64,000 nucleotides of DNA from Magnolia sinica (GCF_029962835.1 NC_080578.1:50771001-50835000), one strand, 5' to 3'. Positions 1-10,043 are shown, counted from the stretch's first letter. Notes: generated by a model not told the origin, from the letters alone. Translations and numbers: made by a program.

Positions 1-240
1 GAGTTTTGATACAAAGATCTTTCTAGAAATAAGGTTGTCCTACCATAAACTCTTTTTGGTGTAAGGTTTATCCTTAAAACAACGTTTGTATCAACCTCTC
101 AAGATCTGAATTTTGAGGTTATTTTAATTTCTTGCTTTGTGATTTACTTTGGCTATCATTTTCTTTTTATTTCATTGTTATAAGTTTTATTTGGCATTGT
201 CCTATTCACCCCCTCTAGGACATATAGCTTGGCCTTTTCA
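1..240 (+). repeat. 3' end of Copia-1 5' LTR
   Basis: Aligns by eye with the ends of the LTRs at about 5860-6108, 22180-22417, 25240-25479 and 62160-62377. They share a segment about a gap in the polypurine/pyrimidine context, a C-rich tract and the ending GGCCTTTTCA. It is clearly diverged from the 3' LTR of the same element, so the element is old or the two ends have different sources. No tRNA-Met primer site follows the CA end. Confidence 0.8.
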
Positions 241-267
241 TAAATCTCCCACATAATCAACCAAGTT

Positions 268-555
268 TATACAATTAAGTCAAATAACAAAACTGCTTAT
301 GAACTGGATGAGAAGCCTACTTTCAAATACTTTTGAGTTTTTGGCTGCTATATTTTACGTGACCGTGAAAATCAGAAAAAATTTGACACTAAAAGTAACA
401 ATGGTATTAACAAAAGGACTGGTGTTATTTAAGAATCTATTAATGTGGTCATAAACGATCACTTGAATACACAAGTTCAAATAATGATGAAGTTCTTTTA
501 ATTGACAAACCGGATACTTCATCAAATCAAAATGACCCACACAGATTCTTGGAAA
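268..555 (+). pseudogene. copia integrase C-terminal remnant
   Basis: Decayed frame with the words AYEL..KPTFKYF.VFG and, after a gap, KRTGVI.ESINVV. These match the region of copia integrase between the catalytic core and RT (usually YELW.GKKP...LRVFGC and ..EESI.V.F). The catalytic DDE core and zinc finger are absent. It contains in-frame stops and a small internal deletion. It marks the downstream border of the deletion that removed gag, protease and most of integrase. Confidence 0.7.
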
Positions 556-568
556 CCCTCTCACTGGT

Positions 569-2155
569 GTACGCACTCGTAGACAATTAGAAGATATATG
601 TAATTACGTATGTTTTACATCCCAGATTGAACTGAAAAACATAAAAGAAGCTCTTACTAATGAAAACTGGATTGTTGCGATGCAAGAAAAGCTTAACCAA
701 TTTGTGAGAAATGATGTTTGGTATCTTGTTACTAGACCTAAAGACAAACATATTATCGGAACGAAGTGGATTTTTAAAAATAAGTCTGATGAACTTGGTA
801 ATATAATTCGAAACAAGGCTAGACTGGTGGTACATGGGTGCACTCAAATTCAAGGTATTGATTATGATGAAACATTTGCCCCAGTAGCTCATCTTGAGTC
901 AATCAAACTATTTATATCCATTGCTTGTTTTAGAAAATTTAAAATTTATCAAATGGTTGTAAAGAGTGCCTTCTTAAATGGTGATCCGCATGAAGAAGTA
1001 TACGTTGAACAACCAATGGGTTTTGAAGACCTCAAGAACACTAATCATGTCTATCACCTTAAAAAGGCTCTCTACAGCTTAAAACAAGCTCCCAGAGCAT
1101 GGTACGAGAAATTGACTAAGTTTTTACTAAGTCATGATTTTCAAATGGGAAGTGTAGATAAGACTCTTTTTGTTAAAAAACTTAATGATCACATCTTAAT
1201 AGTGTAGATCTATGTTGATGATATTATTTATGGATCTACCTATACTAACATGACTATTGAGTTTGCAGATTTAATGAAATCTAAGTTCAAAATGAGCATG
1301 TTTGGGGAATTGAATTATTTCCTAGGGTTGCAAGTAAAACAACAACCTGATGGTATTTTCATCTCTCAAACCAAATATGCTCTGAACTTGATTAAAAAGT
1401 TCAGATTTGAGAACGGTAAGAATTTTGATACTCCTATGAGTACAACTTTAAGACTCTCAAAGGACTTTACAGGTAAAAATGTGGATCTTAAATTATATCG
1501 TAGTATGATTGGTAGTTTACTTTATTTAACTGCAAGTAGACCTGATATTGCATTTAGTGGTGGTATTTACGCTAGATATCAATCTGAACCTAAAGAGTCA
1601 CATCTAACTGCTGTTAAGAGGATTATGCGATATGTCGCAAGTACTGCTAAATTGGTTCTCTGGTATCTATATGATACTAGTGTTCAACTGGCTGGGTACT
1701 CAGATGCTGATTGGGCTGGTAATATTGATGATAGGAAATCAACTAGTGGTGGTTGTTTCTATGTTGGAAATTGTTTAGTTTCTTAGTTTTGCAAGAAGCA
1801 AAGTTCTATATTGCTCTCAACTGTTGAGGCTGAATACATCGCAGCTGGAAATGCATGTATTCAGCTTGTCTAGATAAAATGTATGTTAAGCAATTATGGA
1901 ATTGCATAGGAATCAATGATATTATATTGTGATAATTCCATTGCTATAAACATTTCAAAAAATCCAATCCAGCATTCACGTACCAAGCACATTAACATTA
2001 GGTGTCATTATATTCGTGAATTAGTGGAAGAAATGTTGATATCTTTGGAATACATTTCTACCAAGACTCAACTTGTTGACATTTTCACTAAACCGCTTGA
2101 CAAAAACATGTTTAATAAATTGAAATTTGATCTTGGTATGTGCATTCTAAATTGA
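569..2155 (+). pseudogene. Copia-1 reverse transcriptase (RVT_2) and RNase H
   Basis: A single frame runs through the copia RT and RNase H, interrupted only by in-frame stops (about 1205, 1784, 1871 and just before 1916). RT landmarks are KARLVVHGCTQ, the ETFAPVA block, the KALYSLKQAPRAWY block and the catalytic YVDD box at about 1211-1222. RNase H landmarks are AGYSDADWAG near 1693, the TVEAEYIAA block near 1820 and YCDNSIAI near 1922. The stops are consistent with single transitions (for example TGG to TAG in S.FCKKQ). The protein would replicate the element inside its particle. It is dead unless stops are read through. Frame is kept over 1.5 kb, so decay was mainly by point mutation. Confidence 0.93.
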
Positions 2156-2581
2156 TTATATATGCATATTTGTATCATAGTGTATATATATTTGATAATT
2201 TATTGATTTAAATTTCATTTTTTTAATGAAAAATGCATGTTTTTTATGGTACACGACCAGTCGTGGACGTGCTCAACCAGTTGTGGCATGATCAGTCGAG
2301 GAGACCCACGACCAGTCGTGTAGCTCGTTGACCCTTTCAAAATTTGGAGAAAACTTCATCTTCCTCATTTTCTAATTTCTCTCCAACGAGCCGACGCCCG
2401 ACTGGTCGTACCCACCTTCTTAGATCTTCAAGGTTAGTGCGTCTTTTGCGCTTTTCACTCTTAGAGTAATTTATTTTGTCATTCATTGCAATTTTGGGGT
2501 TTTATCTTGAAAAATTCAATCTATCAAAACCCCACTCCACATCTTGTGTAGTTACTTGTTTCTTTGTTTATTTTATTCCAA
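2156..2581 (+). promoter_or_regulatory. Region between pol and envelope-like ORF with dyad array
   Basis: No ORF of note. Contains at least four copies of a short dyad: CACGACCAGTCGTG at 2252-2265 and 2307-2320, plus degenerate copies near 2273 and 2291 and a half-copy in reverse order near 2398. The same word forms the arrays upstream of the TATA box in the element's LTR. I infer a possible internal promoter or leader for the downstream ORF. No clear TATA box is visible between array and ATG, so this is uncertain. Confidence 0.45.
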
Positions 2582-3612
2582 ATGGATGCTAGAGGGAAAA
2601 AGAAAACTTCCCATGGTCCATCATCTTCTAGATCAACCCTTATCACTCGACGCCATCTTCGATCACCCGAAGATGATCCCTCATATGTGTGGGATTTACA
2701 TATGTGCAATTTCATTGTTAAACGTCCTGTTGATCTTGACCACATTGCTCCTTTTGGTATCCTACCTCTTCTTCAAGCTGTAGGATGGGCTAACATCTTA
2801 CAATGGGGTGGGCCTGCATACCAATCTATTGCTCAGTCCATGTTTGCATGTATTTCTGATTTTTTGACTGAGAATTTATTATTTAAAATTACTACTAGAG
2901 AAGGTCCATTTGATGTAGATCGTCATCTGATATCTGGCCTTGTGGACATACCTGTCAATGACGAGGGTATTCCTATTCATACTCTAGTTGAGAAACCCTC
3001 AGAATTAGAAAAACACATGCTCATTAGAGATCTATGTAATTTGAATGTACAATGGACTCATAAAGGGAATGCGCTCCCCTCAAAGTATTTATTACCCAGA
3101 TACAGGGTTCTCCATAGAATTTTTATTTTCAATCTGTATCCGCGTTCTGGTAATAAAACAGAGCTAACTGCCTTTATGGTTCGAGTTTTGCATTCTTTCA
3201 TTTCTGGTACTAAAGTGTTCAACTAGCTGGGTACTCAGATGTTGTTTGGGCTGGTAATATTGATGATATTCTGTTTGCCTATCTTATGACTGTTTTAGCT
3301 TCTCACATGCTAGTTGCTATGCTTGTTGGAGAGGCTCCTATCCATCATCTTATTTTTAACAATTCAAATATTCACAAGATGAAATTGGATTTAGCTCCTG
3401 GCCAAGTGGATGTGGGTGGTGGTGGAGCGAAAGCAAGGAATGAAGAAGAGGCTGGCAATCTTCCTCCTGATAATATTAATATGGATGATATTTTTGATGA
3501 AATTGAATCAGACTCTGGAAATGATCTTGACTATGAGCCTTCTAATTATGATGCTCGTCTTTGTGCTCTAGAGGAAAAGGTAGAGAATATGAATGTTGCC
3601 CATGATTTATAG
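2582..3612 (+). pseudogene. Copia-1 envelope-like / putative plant transposon protein ORF
   Basis: Starts at ATG 2582 with a basic, serine-rich N-terminus, then a globular region with blocks VGWANIL, PFDVDRHLISG, YRVLHRIFIFNLYPRSGN and FMVRVLHSF. An acidic tail follows with a short coiled-coil-like end (ALEEKVENM). Position after pol matches the envelope-like ORF3 of SIRE/Maximus elements, and the fold resembles proteins annotated as envelope-like or putative plant transposon protein. A real membrane or fusion protein is not evident, as I see no signal peptide. The frame is broken at 3215-3268 by a 54-nt copy of RNase H sequence; reading resumes in another frame (LFAYLMTVLASHM). The function of this family is unknown. 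A homologous ORF lies at 8907-10043. Confidence 0.75.
3215..3268 (+). repeat. 54-nt copy of RNase H sequence inside the envelope-like ORF
   Basis: Matches 1680-1733 at 51 of 54 positions by direct comparison and in one frame encodes the RNase H peptide SVQLAGYSDVVWAGNIDD. It replaces or interrupts the envelope-like reading frame and introduces a stop. Confidence 0.9.
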
Positions 3613-4154
3613 TTTAAATATATGCGCAAGTATCTTAGGCACCTAAACAAGGGCCTTCATCAACTTGATCCTACCATACCTGCTCCTTCTTCAGGATCTG
3701 ATTAAGTGCTTTACTCTTGGTCTGTAATAACTTTACTTCTATTTTTGTTGGCTTGTGAACTTTGTTTGGTTAACTGACTTTTGTTTACAGTAGTTAATGG
3801 CTTGTGGACTTTAATTTACTTATTTCTTGACTAGTTAATCTATTTATTACTCCTGTTTATTATCCTGTTCCATTTTTCTTCCTTTGTCATATTACAACAA
3901 AAGGGGGAGAATTTATTTGGTTTTGCATATGGATTGATATATTGCTATTGATTATGGATAATATGGACTGAATATATGTGTACTACTCAGGGGGAGTAAG
4001 TAAGGAAGAATTTATGCTAGTTAATAACAACCGGTGCATGATTCTTTAACCAGGTTGTAACTGGTTGTCTTATAGATGACTGGTGCATGATTCCTTATTG
4101 AGCATGTAATGTTTCTCTTATTTTGATTGGAGTATGTTTTGTCACAAATTTGAC
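3613..4154 (+). other. Copia-1 3' non-coding region with purine tracts
   Basis: No ORF. T-rich stretch followed by purine tracts AAAAGGGGGAGAA near 3898-3910 and AGGGGGAGTAAG near 3991, and a partly repeated word (ACTGGTGCATGATTC near 4080, similar near 4032). Multiple purine tracts before the 3' LTR are usual in SIRE/Maximus elements. Confidence 0.6.
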
Positions 4155-4165
4155 AAAGGGAGAGA
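4155..4165 (+). other. Copia-1 polypurine tract
   Basis: AAAGGGAGAGA immediately before the 3' LTR start TGTAAGTGC at 4167; the expected primer site for plus-strand DNA synthesis. Confidence 0.8.
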
Positions 4166-4622
4166 TTGTAAGTGCGATGGTTTTATGCTCCTTTGGTTGT
4201 CAAATTTTGTGGTACCAAAACATCAATCTATGTCTTGTGTAATCTATGTCTTGTGTCACTCATTGGTATATATGATCAAGACATTGCATCATCTCTCTAA
4301 ACACATTGCTTCAAGTCGAGAACGAAGATTTACTTCAAACCATTTCAAGAAATGCAAGTACAAGGTACAACAAAAGAAGTGATATTGTTCGAGACTCAAG
4401 TTGGTGTACAACTCTAGAAGAAGTATGATTCAAGCTCTAAAAGATCTTAAGTTTAATGCTACATCAAGTATAGAGATTTCAAGCTTCATAATCTTCAAAG
4501 ATCAACTATCATCTGAAGAAATGAAGACACAATGTCCATACTTCACATTTAAGGTATGAAAGACCTTAGACTGACCTTTGGGTAGGTCATTTTGTATACG
4601 TAATTCAAATTGAATAATTTTA

Positions 4623-5036
4623 TAGATGTTTGGTCTGTTCTAAGACTAGGCCTAATCCTTGTTCAACTAGTCTTAGAACTGCCTTGACCAGTTCAAGAAA
4701 TTCCAATACCAATCCTAAGTTTGTCGCAATTTTTTAGAATTTTTTAAGTTGACTACAACCAGTCCTGGAGACTGCTCAACCAGTTGTAGGAACAGTGTCG
4801 ACTCGATCCAAGACCAGTCGTGCACCTACGCTTTAACTCCAGGGAATAAACCAAGTGCCTCATGACTAGTCATGGGTTGGTCATGACCAGTCGTGGAGGG
4901 CTCACGACCGGTCATGGATGACCTTTGACCAGTTGTGGAACAGTTTGATCTGATCGCGCTTAAAATTTCAAAATGATGTTGGTCGTACGACCAGTCGTAG
5001 TGTGCACAGGACCGGTCATAGATTCGATTTTTGAAA
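4623..5036 (+). promoter_or_regulatory. U3 dyad array of Copia-1 LTR
   Basis: About nine or more copies of a short dyad built round GACCAGTC, for example CATGACTAGTCATG at 4861-4874, CATGACCAGTCGTGG from 4882 and TACGACCAGTCGTA at 4986-4999. Monomers are separated by irregular spacers of roughly 10-30 nt. The array ends just upstream of the TATA box. Likely an enhancer; the binding factor is unknown. Confidence 0.8.
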
Positions 5037-5037
5037 C

Positions 5038-5045
5038 TATAAATA
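5038..5045 (+). promoter_or_regulatory. TATA box of Copia-1 3' LTR
   Basis: TATAAATA directly downstream of the dyad array. The same arrangement occurs in the Copia-2, Copia-3 and Athila-1 3' LTRs. Confidence 0.8.
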
Positions 5046-6063
5046 GACGACGAATTTCAGAGTTTCATAACTCAATTCACGTAAAATTAAGGCATCACTC
5101 TGAGATAAGTTTGTGTTCATTTTAAGCTATATTGTGCATATTTAATATTCTCTTTTGTTAGCTTTATTGATTTACTTTTGTTTCTATATTCCAATCTGAA
5201 TTGAAAAGAGGAATTTTTGTATTCCTTCTTCTTGGAATCAAAATCAAATATAGCTAGCCCATCTGGTTTAGTTTAAAATTAATTAAAACTTAAAACCATT
5301 TCAAAGTGAGTATTGGACATTGAACTTCTATATTTGAACTTCTACTCCGATTGGTTCTATCAGGCTACTATGAAAGGAGAAATCCAGGTATTTTACATTT
5401 GTGTAAATCTTTTATTATATTGGTTTCTTTTGAGATTGAGCTAGAAAAATCTCATTGTGTTAGTTATCTGAGGAGAGCCAGAAAACTCAGAAAGTGGGGT
5501 TTTTTGAATTGTATAAGCCCATTTGAAAGACACAATTGTGAAGGTTTTAGGTGAACCTAAGAAACTTATTTTCATAGTGAACGCTGATATCCCCTGTGTG
5601 AGGATATTAGGAGTGGAGTAGCAAGTTGTGTGGCTGTTGTTTAACAGTTAGTGAACACACAGGCGAACCACTATAACTCTTTGTGTTTTGTGGATGTGTG
5701 ATTTATTTTTCCTATGTTTTATCATTCAAGTTTGTAGGATGTATGTGTGGATGTGAATGTTGTAATATTTACATTTCAAGCATTATGGGGAAAATAGTTT
5801 AGAATTTCATTTCTTGTTATTTCCTTTATTTCCTTTCAGTTTGAGTTTTTGATATTCAAATTGTTCTAATAAGGTTGTCCTACCATAAACCCTTGGTTTT
5901 TATGGTGCAAGGTTGTCCTTGGAACAACATTGGTATCAACCTCTCTGTTCTAAAATTTGAAGTTTTCTTTACATTTCCATATTATGATTGGTTTAAAGTG
6001 CTATCTTTACTTTATTTATTTTAATTCTGCTATTAAAGTTTTAATTTGCCATAGTCCTTTTAA

Positions 6064-6081
6064 CCCCCCCCCCCCCCCCCC
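6064..6081 (+). repeat. C homopolymer near LTR 3' end
   Basis: Run of about 18 C. The equivalent tract is much shorter in the LTR ends at 208-213, 22384-22391, 25444-25450 and 62344-62353. Confidence 0.9.
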
Positions 6082-6108
6082 TTTAGGACATATAGCTAGG
6101 CCTTTTCA

Positions 6109-7080
6109 CTTCTAACTTTTGTAACTAAGCTCATCGCTTCCAATCTTGTATCACCACTACCTTGGCCAAGTCCACGGCTATGCCTTCTTTAGACACCACG
6201 TGGCCCAAAATTTTCACTTCTTCTTTCCAGAAGTCACATTTTTGGAACTAAGCATATAACTTGTTTCGTTTGAGCATTTTTAGGACCGCTCACAGATGTT
6301 CATCGTGTTCCCTACAACTCTTAGAATAAATCATAATATCATCTATAAACACGATGACAAATCGATACATAAAAGGTCTGAAGACTCTGTTCATTAGGTC
6401 CATGAACACAGCTGACACATTTGTGAGTCTAAAAGGCATAACCAAGTACTTATAATGTCCAAAGCTGGGCCTGAATGCTGTCTTTGGCTCATCTTCAGGA
6501 CTAATTTAGAGTTGGTGGTATCCGAATTGTTGGTTGATCTTTGAGAAGTATCGGGCACCTCTCAATTGGCCGAACAGGTCATCAATTCGAGGTAGGAGCT
6601 ATTTGTTCTTTATGGTGACCTGATTCAACCTTAAATAGTCACAAAACGCAGGGAGCCATCTTTCTTTCTTATAAACACAACTGAGGCTCCCCATAGAGAC
6701 ACACTGGGTTGGATAAAACCTGCTTCCAACAACCCATCAATTTGAAGTCGGAGCTCCTCCATGTCATATAGAGGCATCCGATAGGTCGGGAAAGAAATGG
6801 GCGCAGTGCCCGACAGCAAATCAATGGTGAAGTCAATCTCCCGCTGGGGAGGAAGTCCTGGAATGTTCTTGAATACGTCAACAAAGTTGCTCACTATGGG
6901 GGTGCGAGTTAATGAAATCTCTTCGTAATCTTCTTCTAACAAAGCAAAACAGAGGACCCGTTGTGAGTAGCTTACCTGAACTATGAATGTAAAAGGAGAG
7001 CTACCATCTTCATATATGGTCACCGTTTAGTCCTCGCAATCAATCTCAGCTCTCATTACGGAGAGCTAATTCATTCCCAG
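6109..7080 (-). pseudogene. Gypsy-1 reverse transcriptase (partial)
   Basis: Minus-strand blocks in order: LPPQREIDFTIDL, PISFPTYRMP, FIQPSVSLWGA, FIRKKDGSLRF, then after stops and frame changes a [14 protein letters not shown] block and the catalytic box [13 protein letters not shown] at 6361-6323. Both catalytic Asp residues of the box are kept. Several stops and frameshifts interrupt it. It is truncated after the palm domain, where Copia-1 joins at 6108/6109. Makes element cDNA in intact relatives. Confidence 0.9.
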
Positions 7081-7330
7081 GATTATGTCGTGGTGGAGAC
7101 CTTTATGACTATGAGATCCACGTGTATCCTTTTTTTTCTAAAGTCTATGAGACAACCTCGGCAAATGGACGTAACTTCGGCGAATGTTCCGGCTGCCGCT
7201 ATAATTCTTACTTCTGACATGAGAGCAGTTGGTAGTCCTAGACTCTTGATAGTTATGGATGCTATAAGTGAAGTTGTGGACCTTGTGTCCACAAGAAAGA
7301 ATATGGGAGTACCTTGAACATAGGCCGTAA
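7080..7330 (-). pseudogene. Gypsy-1 aspartic protease
   Basis: Retropepsin-like segment with the catalytic region reading VDTRSTTSLIA, where plant gypsy proteases normally have DTGST/DSGAS. The Gly next to the catalytic Asp is therefore replaced by Arg. Downstream words KSLGLP and the hydrophobic VDLIVI block fit the family. It lies between gag and RT as expected. A frame change separates it from both neighbours, and it is inactive as written. Confidence 0.75.
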
Positions 7331-7399
7331 CCTCAAATGCTGCAGGAGTAGTCGCGACTGCTTCTATGCCCTCGGCTATTAAAGCATGAACTCGAGCTT

Positions 7400-8586
7400 A
7401 CTGAGGTCGGTTGGGCTGATATATAGTTTGAAATGGTGGCCTAATTTGAGGGGCCGGTGGCCTACATGGTTGCTAAGATGGGGCTGTGGCATGTTGAGGG
7501 GGTGAAGGCGATTCTAGCTGTGGCGGACGGCTTGTACGCTGTCTCTCTCATTCTTGAAAAATAGTAGGCCTCTGAATGGCCCACCTTCCGACAATACCCG
7601 CACACGGTCGAGATGAGCATGAGCGGGTGAATAAGGCATGTGTTGGGGAGGCAGATTGGGTGGCACTCTTCTTCCTGATGAGGACGAGGATTCTCCTCCA
7701 GTTCATCCCGGGACTCAGCTTTTATACGTGCTCGAGAAATCCTTTCGCCATCCTTTTCTAACCATAGGGACATCTAAACCAGTTCTGCATGAGTCTAAAT
7801 ATTTGCACAGCACATTTTCATGCAAATCCCATCTCTCAAACCTTCAGCAAAGCGCCTCATGGGTGTTTCTTCGTCGGCCACAATCTTTGGAGCATATCGA
7901 GATAATTCGGTAAACCGATTTTCATATTCGGCCACCAACATACCTCCCTGTTAGAGGTGCAAGAATTCATTCTCCTTTGTTATACGGTAAGTACGTGGGA
8001 AATACTTTTGAAAGAACCACGTCTCGAAGTCCTACATCCATACAAAATTTTCAGGGACCGTTCTCAACACGGTGTCCCACCAAACGTCAGCTTCCTTCTC
8101 AAACAGGTATGATATCAACTCCACCTGCTCAGTGCCTGAGAAATGAAGAGGCCGAATCGCTTTTCAAACCTGGTTTAGCCAACTCTCAGCCTCCTCGGGT
8201 TTGTGAGTACCGGCAAAAGTAGGTTGTCGTAACCTTTGGAAGCGTTTGAAAAGGTTGTATGGAGCGGCTGACATACCGACTTGATCTAGTGATGGTGCAT
8301 TCATATGATGGGCCATTGCTCCCACCAAGGTATGCAATGATTGTTGTTGTTGTTGCATCACATGTAAAATTTTCTCCATAGTGCCCCCAATTAGGGTGGC
8401 TTAATGTGTGAAGGTCTCGCCTTGGATTTGTGGTGCCTCTAAGTGGTAGTTCAGCATCTCATTGTCCATGTCAATTTGACTAGCTCCGCCCTGACTAGGG
8501 GGCAATTCATTTGTGGTAAGCCGCCCACGATCGTCTCTCCCGCCCAAGGCTAGGCGGACAAGACGATTGTCACCTTGGGGCCTCAT
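7400..8586 (-). pseudogene. Gypsy-1 gag
   Basis: Begins at ATG 8586 (MRPQGDNRLVRL). A poly-Gln stretch (MQQQQQSLH) precedes the retrotransposon gag core: LRQPTFAGT, EEAESWLNQV, ISYLFEKEADVWW, PRTYRITKENEFLHL, RFAEGLRDGI. A degenerate zinc knuckle CGYCRKVGHSEAYYF near 7595 has lost its last Cys (now Tyr). Multiple in-frame stops but long stretches in one phase. Gag would form the particle. It is followed by protease as in other chromovirus-like elements. Confidence 0.85.
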
Positions 8587-8906
8587 TGTCCTGAAAGACA
8601 ATTTCTTAACGTTTAAGCACCAAACATCCACAGACATATTATACAATATTTATGGAGTTAAAGCATTATCATTCGAGCCTCATTAGTTCTCCAAACATTT
8701 CACACATTACTTAACAAAAGTAGTTTCATGCATTTCATTAAACAAAATTTGTCATTGTTACATATGCTATGGCATTAATGTACAATGATAGAGGATGCAT
8801 GATTTCTACCTAAACCGAAGAACTTCAACATTCATAACCCCAAACAAATAAATTAAGTGTACCCAAGGCTATTACAAAAAGGAAGAAACAAACACATACT
8901 ACATTC
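8587..8906 (-). other. Spacer between Gypsy-1 extra ORF and gag
   Basis: About 320 nt of AT-rich sequence with no convincing coding content, lying between the end of the extra ORF (stop at 8907) and the gag start at 8586. Confidence 0.5.
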
Positions 8907-10043
8907 CTAATCCTCCGACTCCGGCGAAGGTGGAGGTGCTCCCTTATCCTGCATGTAGCACAGGAGGGCTTTCAAAGTGCGAGATATCTTCTTGAATTTC
9001 TTCTTCAAATATTCCTGGTTCTCCACCACCTTAGCTAGGGTCTCTCGCTCACCATGAGTGGCAAGAGGCTCCCAGTCGTAGTCCTAGGCTTTCACTTCTT
9101 CTTCCTGTTTTTCATCCTCACTTTCTTCCCCTATCTCATCCCCCATCTCCTCTAGTTGTGTTATATGCTGCCTGGGGCCCATCTTCATATTGTTAAGGGT
9201 GTTTTCATTGATGAAGTGGATAGGGGCGAGATCATCAATGTGCTGTCTGAACCCAAAACTATGAGCAATTTTGCAAATCAGTCGGCTAAATGGGAGGGAC
9301 TGATCTTCCCAAATAGATTGCCTCACCTTCACAATCTAGGTCAAGACAAGAGTGGGCAGGCATGCCTTATCTCCATGTCCTACCCGGTACAGGAAGTCCA
9401 CCATGAATCTAGTGCACTTCGTGTGGTTGCTCAACCTGGGATACACATTATACGTGCGTATATGGTGGAGCAGGCGATAGTCAAGGGTCATGTGTGTCAT
9501 TTTGAGGTTGTTCTCACACCTTCATTCAGCTAGTCAGCCACATAGGAAACGCATGCGCTGATCTCTCTCCTGTCTCTCAGTGAGATTAGTCTCACTGGCA
9601 TGAACAATGCTACACTCCACTCTCATAATGCGGGCAATAACATCCACATCAACCCTAGCTTCCTATTTACCCAGTGGAATGATAAACTAAAGTGGTTCAA
9701 GGGTTGGGTCCTTCATGTGTGCATAAAAGGTTTGTATAAAGCCCCCACTAGTGTGAGAGTTTCCTTCAAATACAAGACCCTAACCATTTGCCAAAAGGTG
9801 GTCGATCACTGGATATTCTCCAAATAGCTTCTCATTCACATGAGCTTCAAAAACGACCTTATGTTGATGGAACTTACCAAGCTCAATGCTCGCCGGTAGA
9901 GACCTCTCTATAGGGATTTAGGGATCAAGGTCCCGCTTTGACCTTCGCTTGGTGCTCGAACTCGCACTGGCACTCATATTCTTCTTGGAACCACTCGAAC
10001 GACTTGGCTCGACTTCATCTGGGTCCGCTCGTTTCTTCCCCAT
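8907..10043 (-). pseudogene. Gypsy-1 extra ORF upstream of gag, envelope-like / putative plant transposon protein family
   Basis: From ATG 10043 (MGKKRADPDEVEPSRSSG) to stop 8907, exactly 379 codons in one frame, with about eight in-frame stops and no frameshift. Basic, Ser-rich N-terminus, then blocks FGEYPVIDHLL, VDVDVIARIM, YRLLHHIRTYNVYPRLSNH, TRFMVDFLYRVG and ICKIAHSFGF. An acidic stretch (EEMGDEIGEESEDE) and a possible coiled coil (VVENQEYLKKKFKK) follow. Order and sequence match the Copia-1 ORF at 2582-3612: YRLLHHIRTYNVYPRLSN against YRVLHRIFIFNLYPRSGN. Function unknown. Several stops fit CGA or CAA to TGA or TAA, or TGG to TAG, transitions. It sits between the primer site and gag on the same strand. 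Confidence 0.75.

Larger units (their letters stand above)
1..6108 (+). mobile_element. Copia-1: SIRE/Maximus-type Ty1/copia element, internally deleted, left end outside window
   Basis: Order on the plus strand: end of a 5' LTR, integrase C-terminal remnant, RT and RNase H, envelope-like ORF, purine tracts, complete 3' LTR. The primer site, gag, protease and most of integrase are missing, because the LTR end is followed almost at once by integrase C-terminal sequence. An extra ORF after pol and several purine tracts are typical of the SIRE/Maximus lineage. The right border at 6108 abuts the reverse transcriptase of Gypsy-1, so Copia-1 most likely inserted into that gene. The left TSD lies outside the window. 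Confidence 0.85.
4167..6108 (+). repeat. Copia-1 3' LTR
   Basis: Begins TGTAAGTGC and ends CCTTTTCA (TG...CA). Same start and end as the Copia-3 LTR at 60586-62377. Contains a dyad array, a TATA box, a conserved GGTGAACC block near 5550 and a 3' C-tract. Length about 1.94 kb. Confidence 0.9.

Noticed and set aside
7090..7317. Plus-strand ORF of 75 codons
   Set aside because: Antisense shadow of the Gypsy-1 protease, whose conserved residues are on the minus strand.
9156..9533. Plus-strand ORF of 125 codons
   Set aside because: Antisense to the Gypsy-1 extra ORF. The minus strand matches the Copia-1 ORF3, the plus strand matches nothing I recognise.
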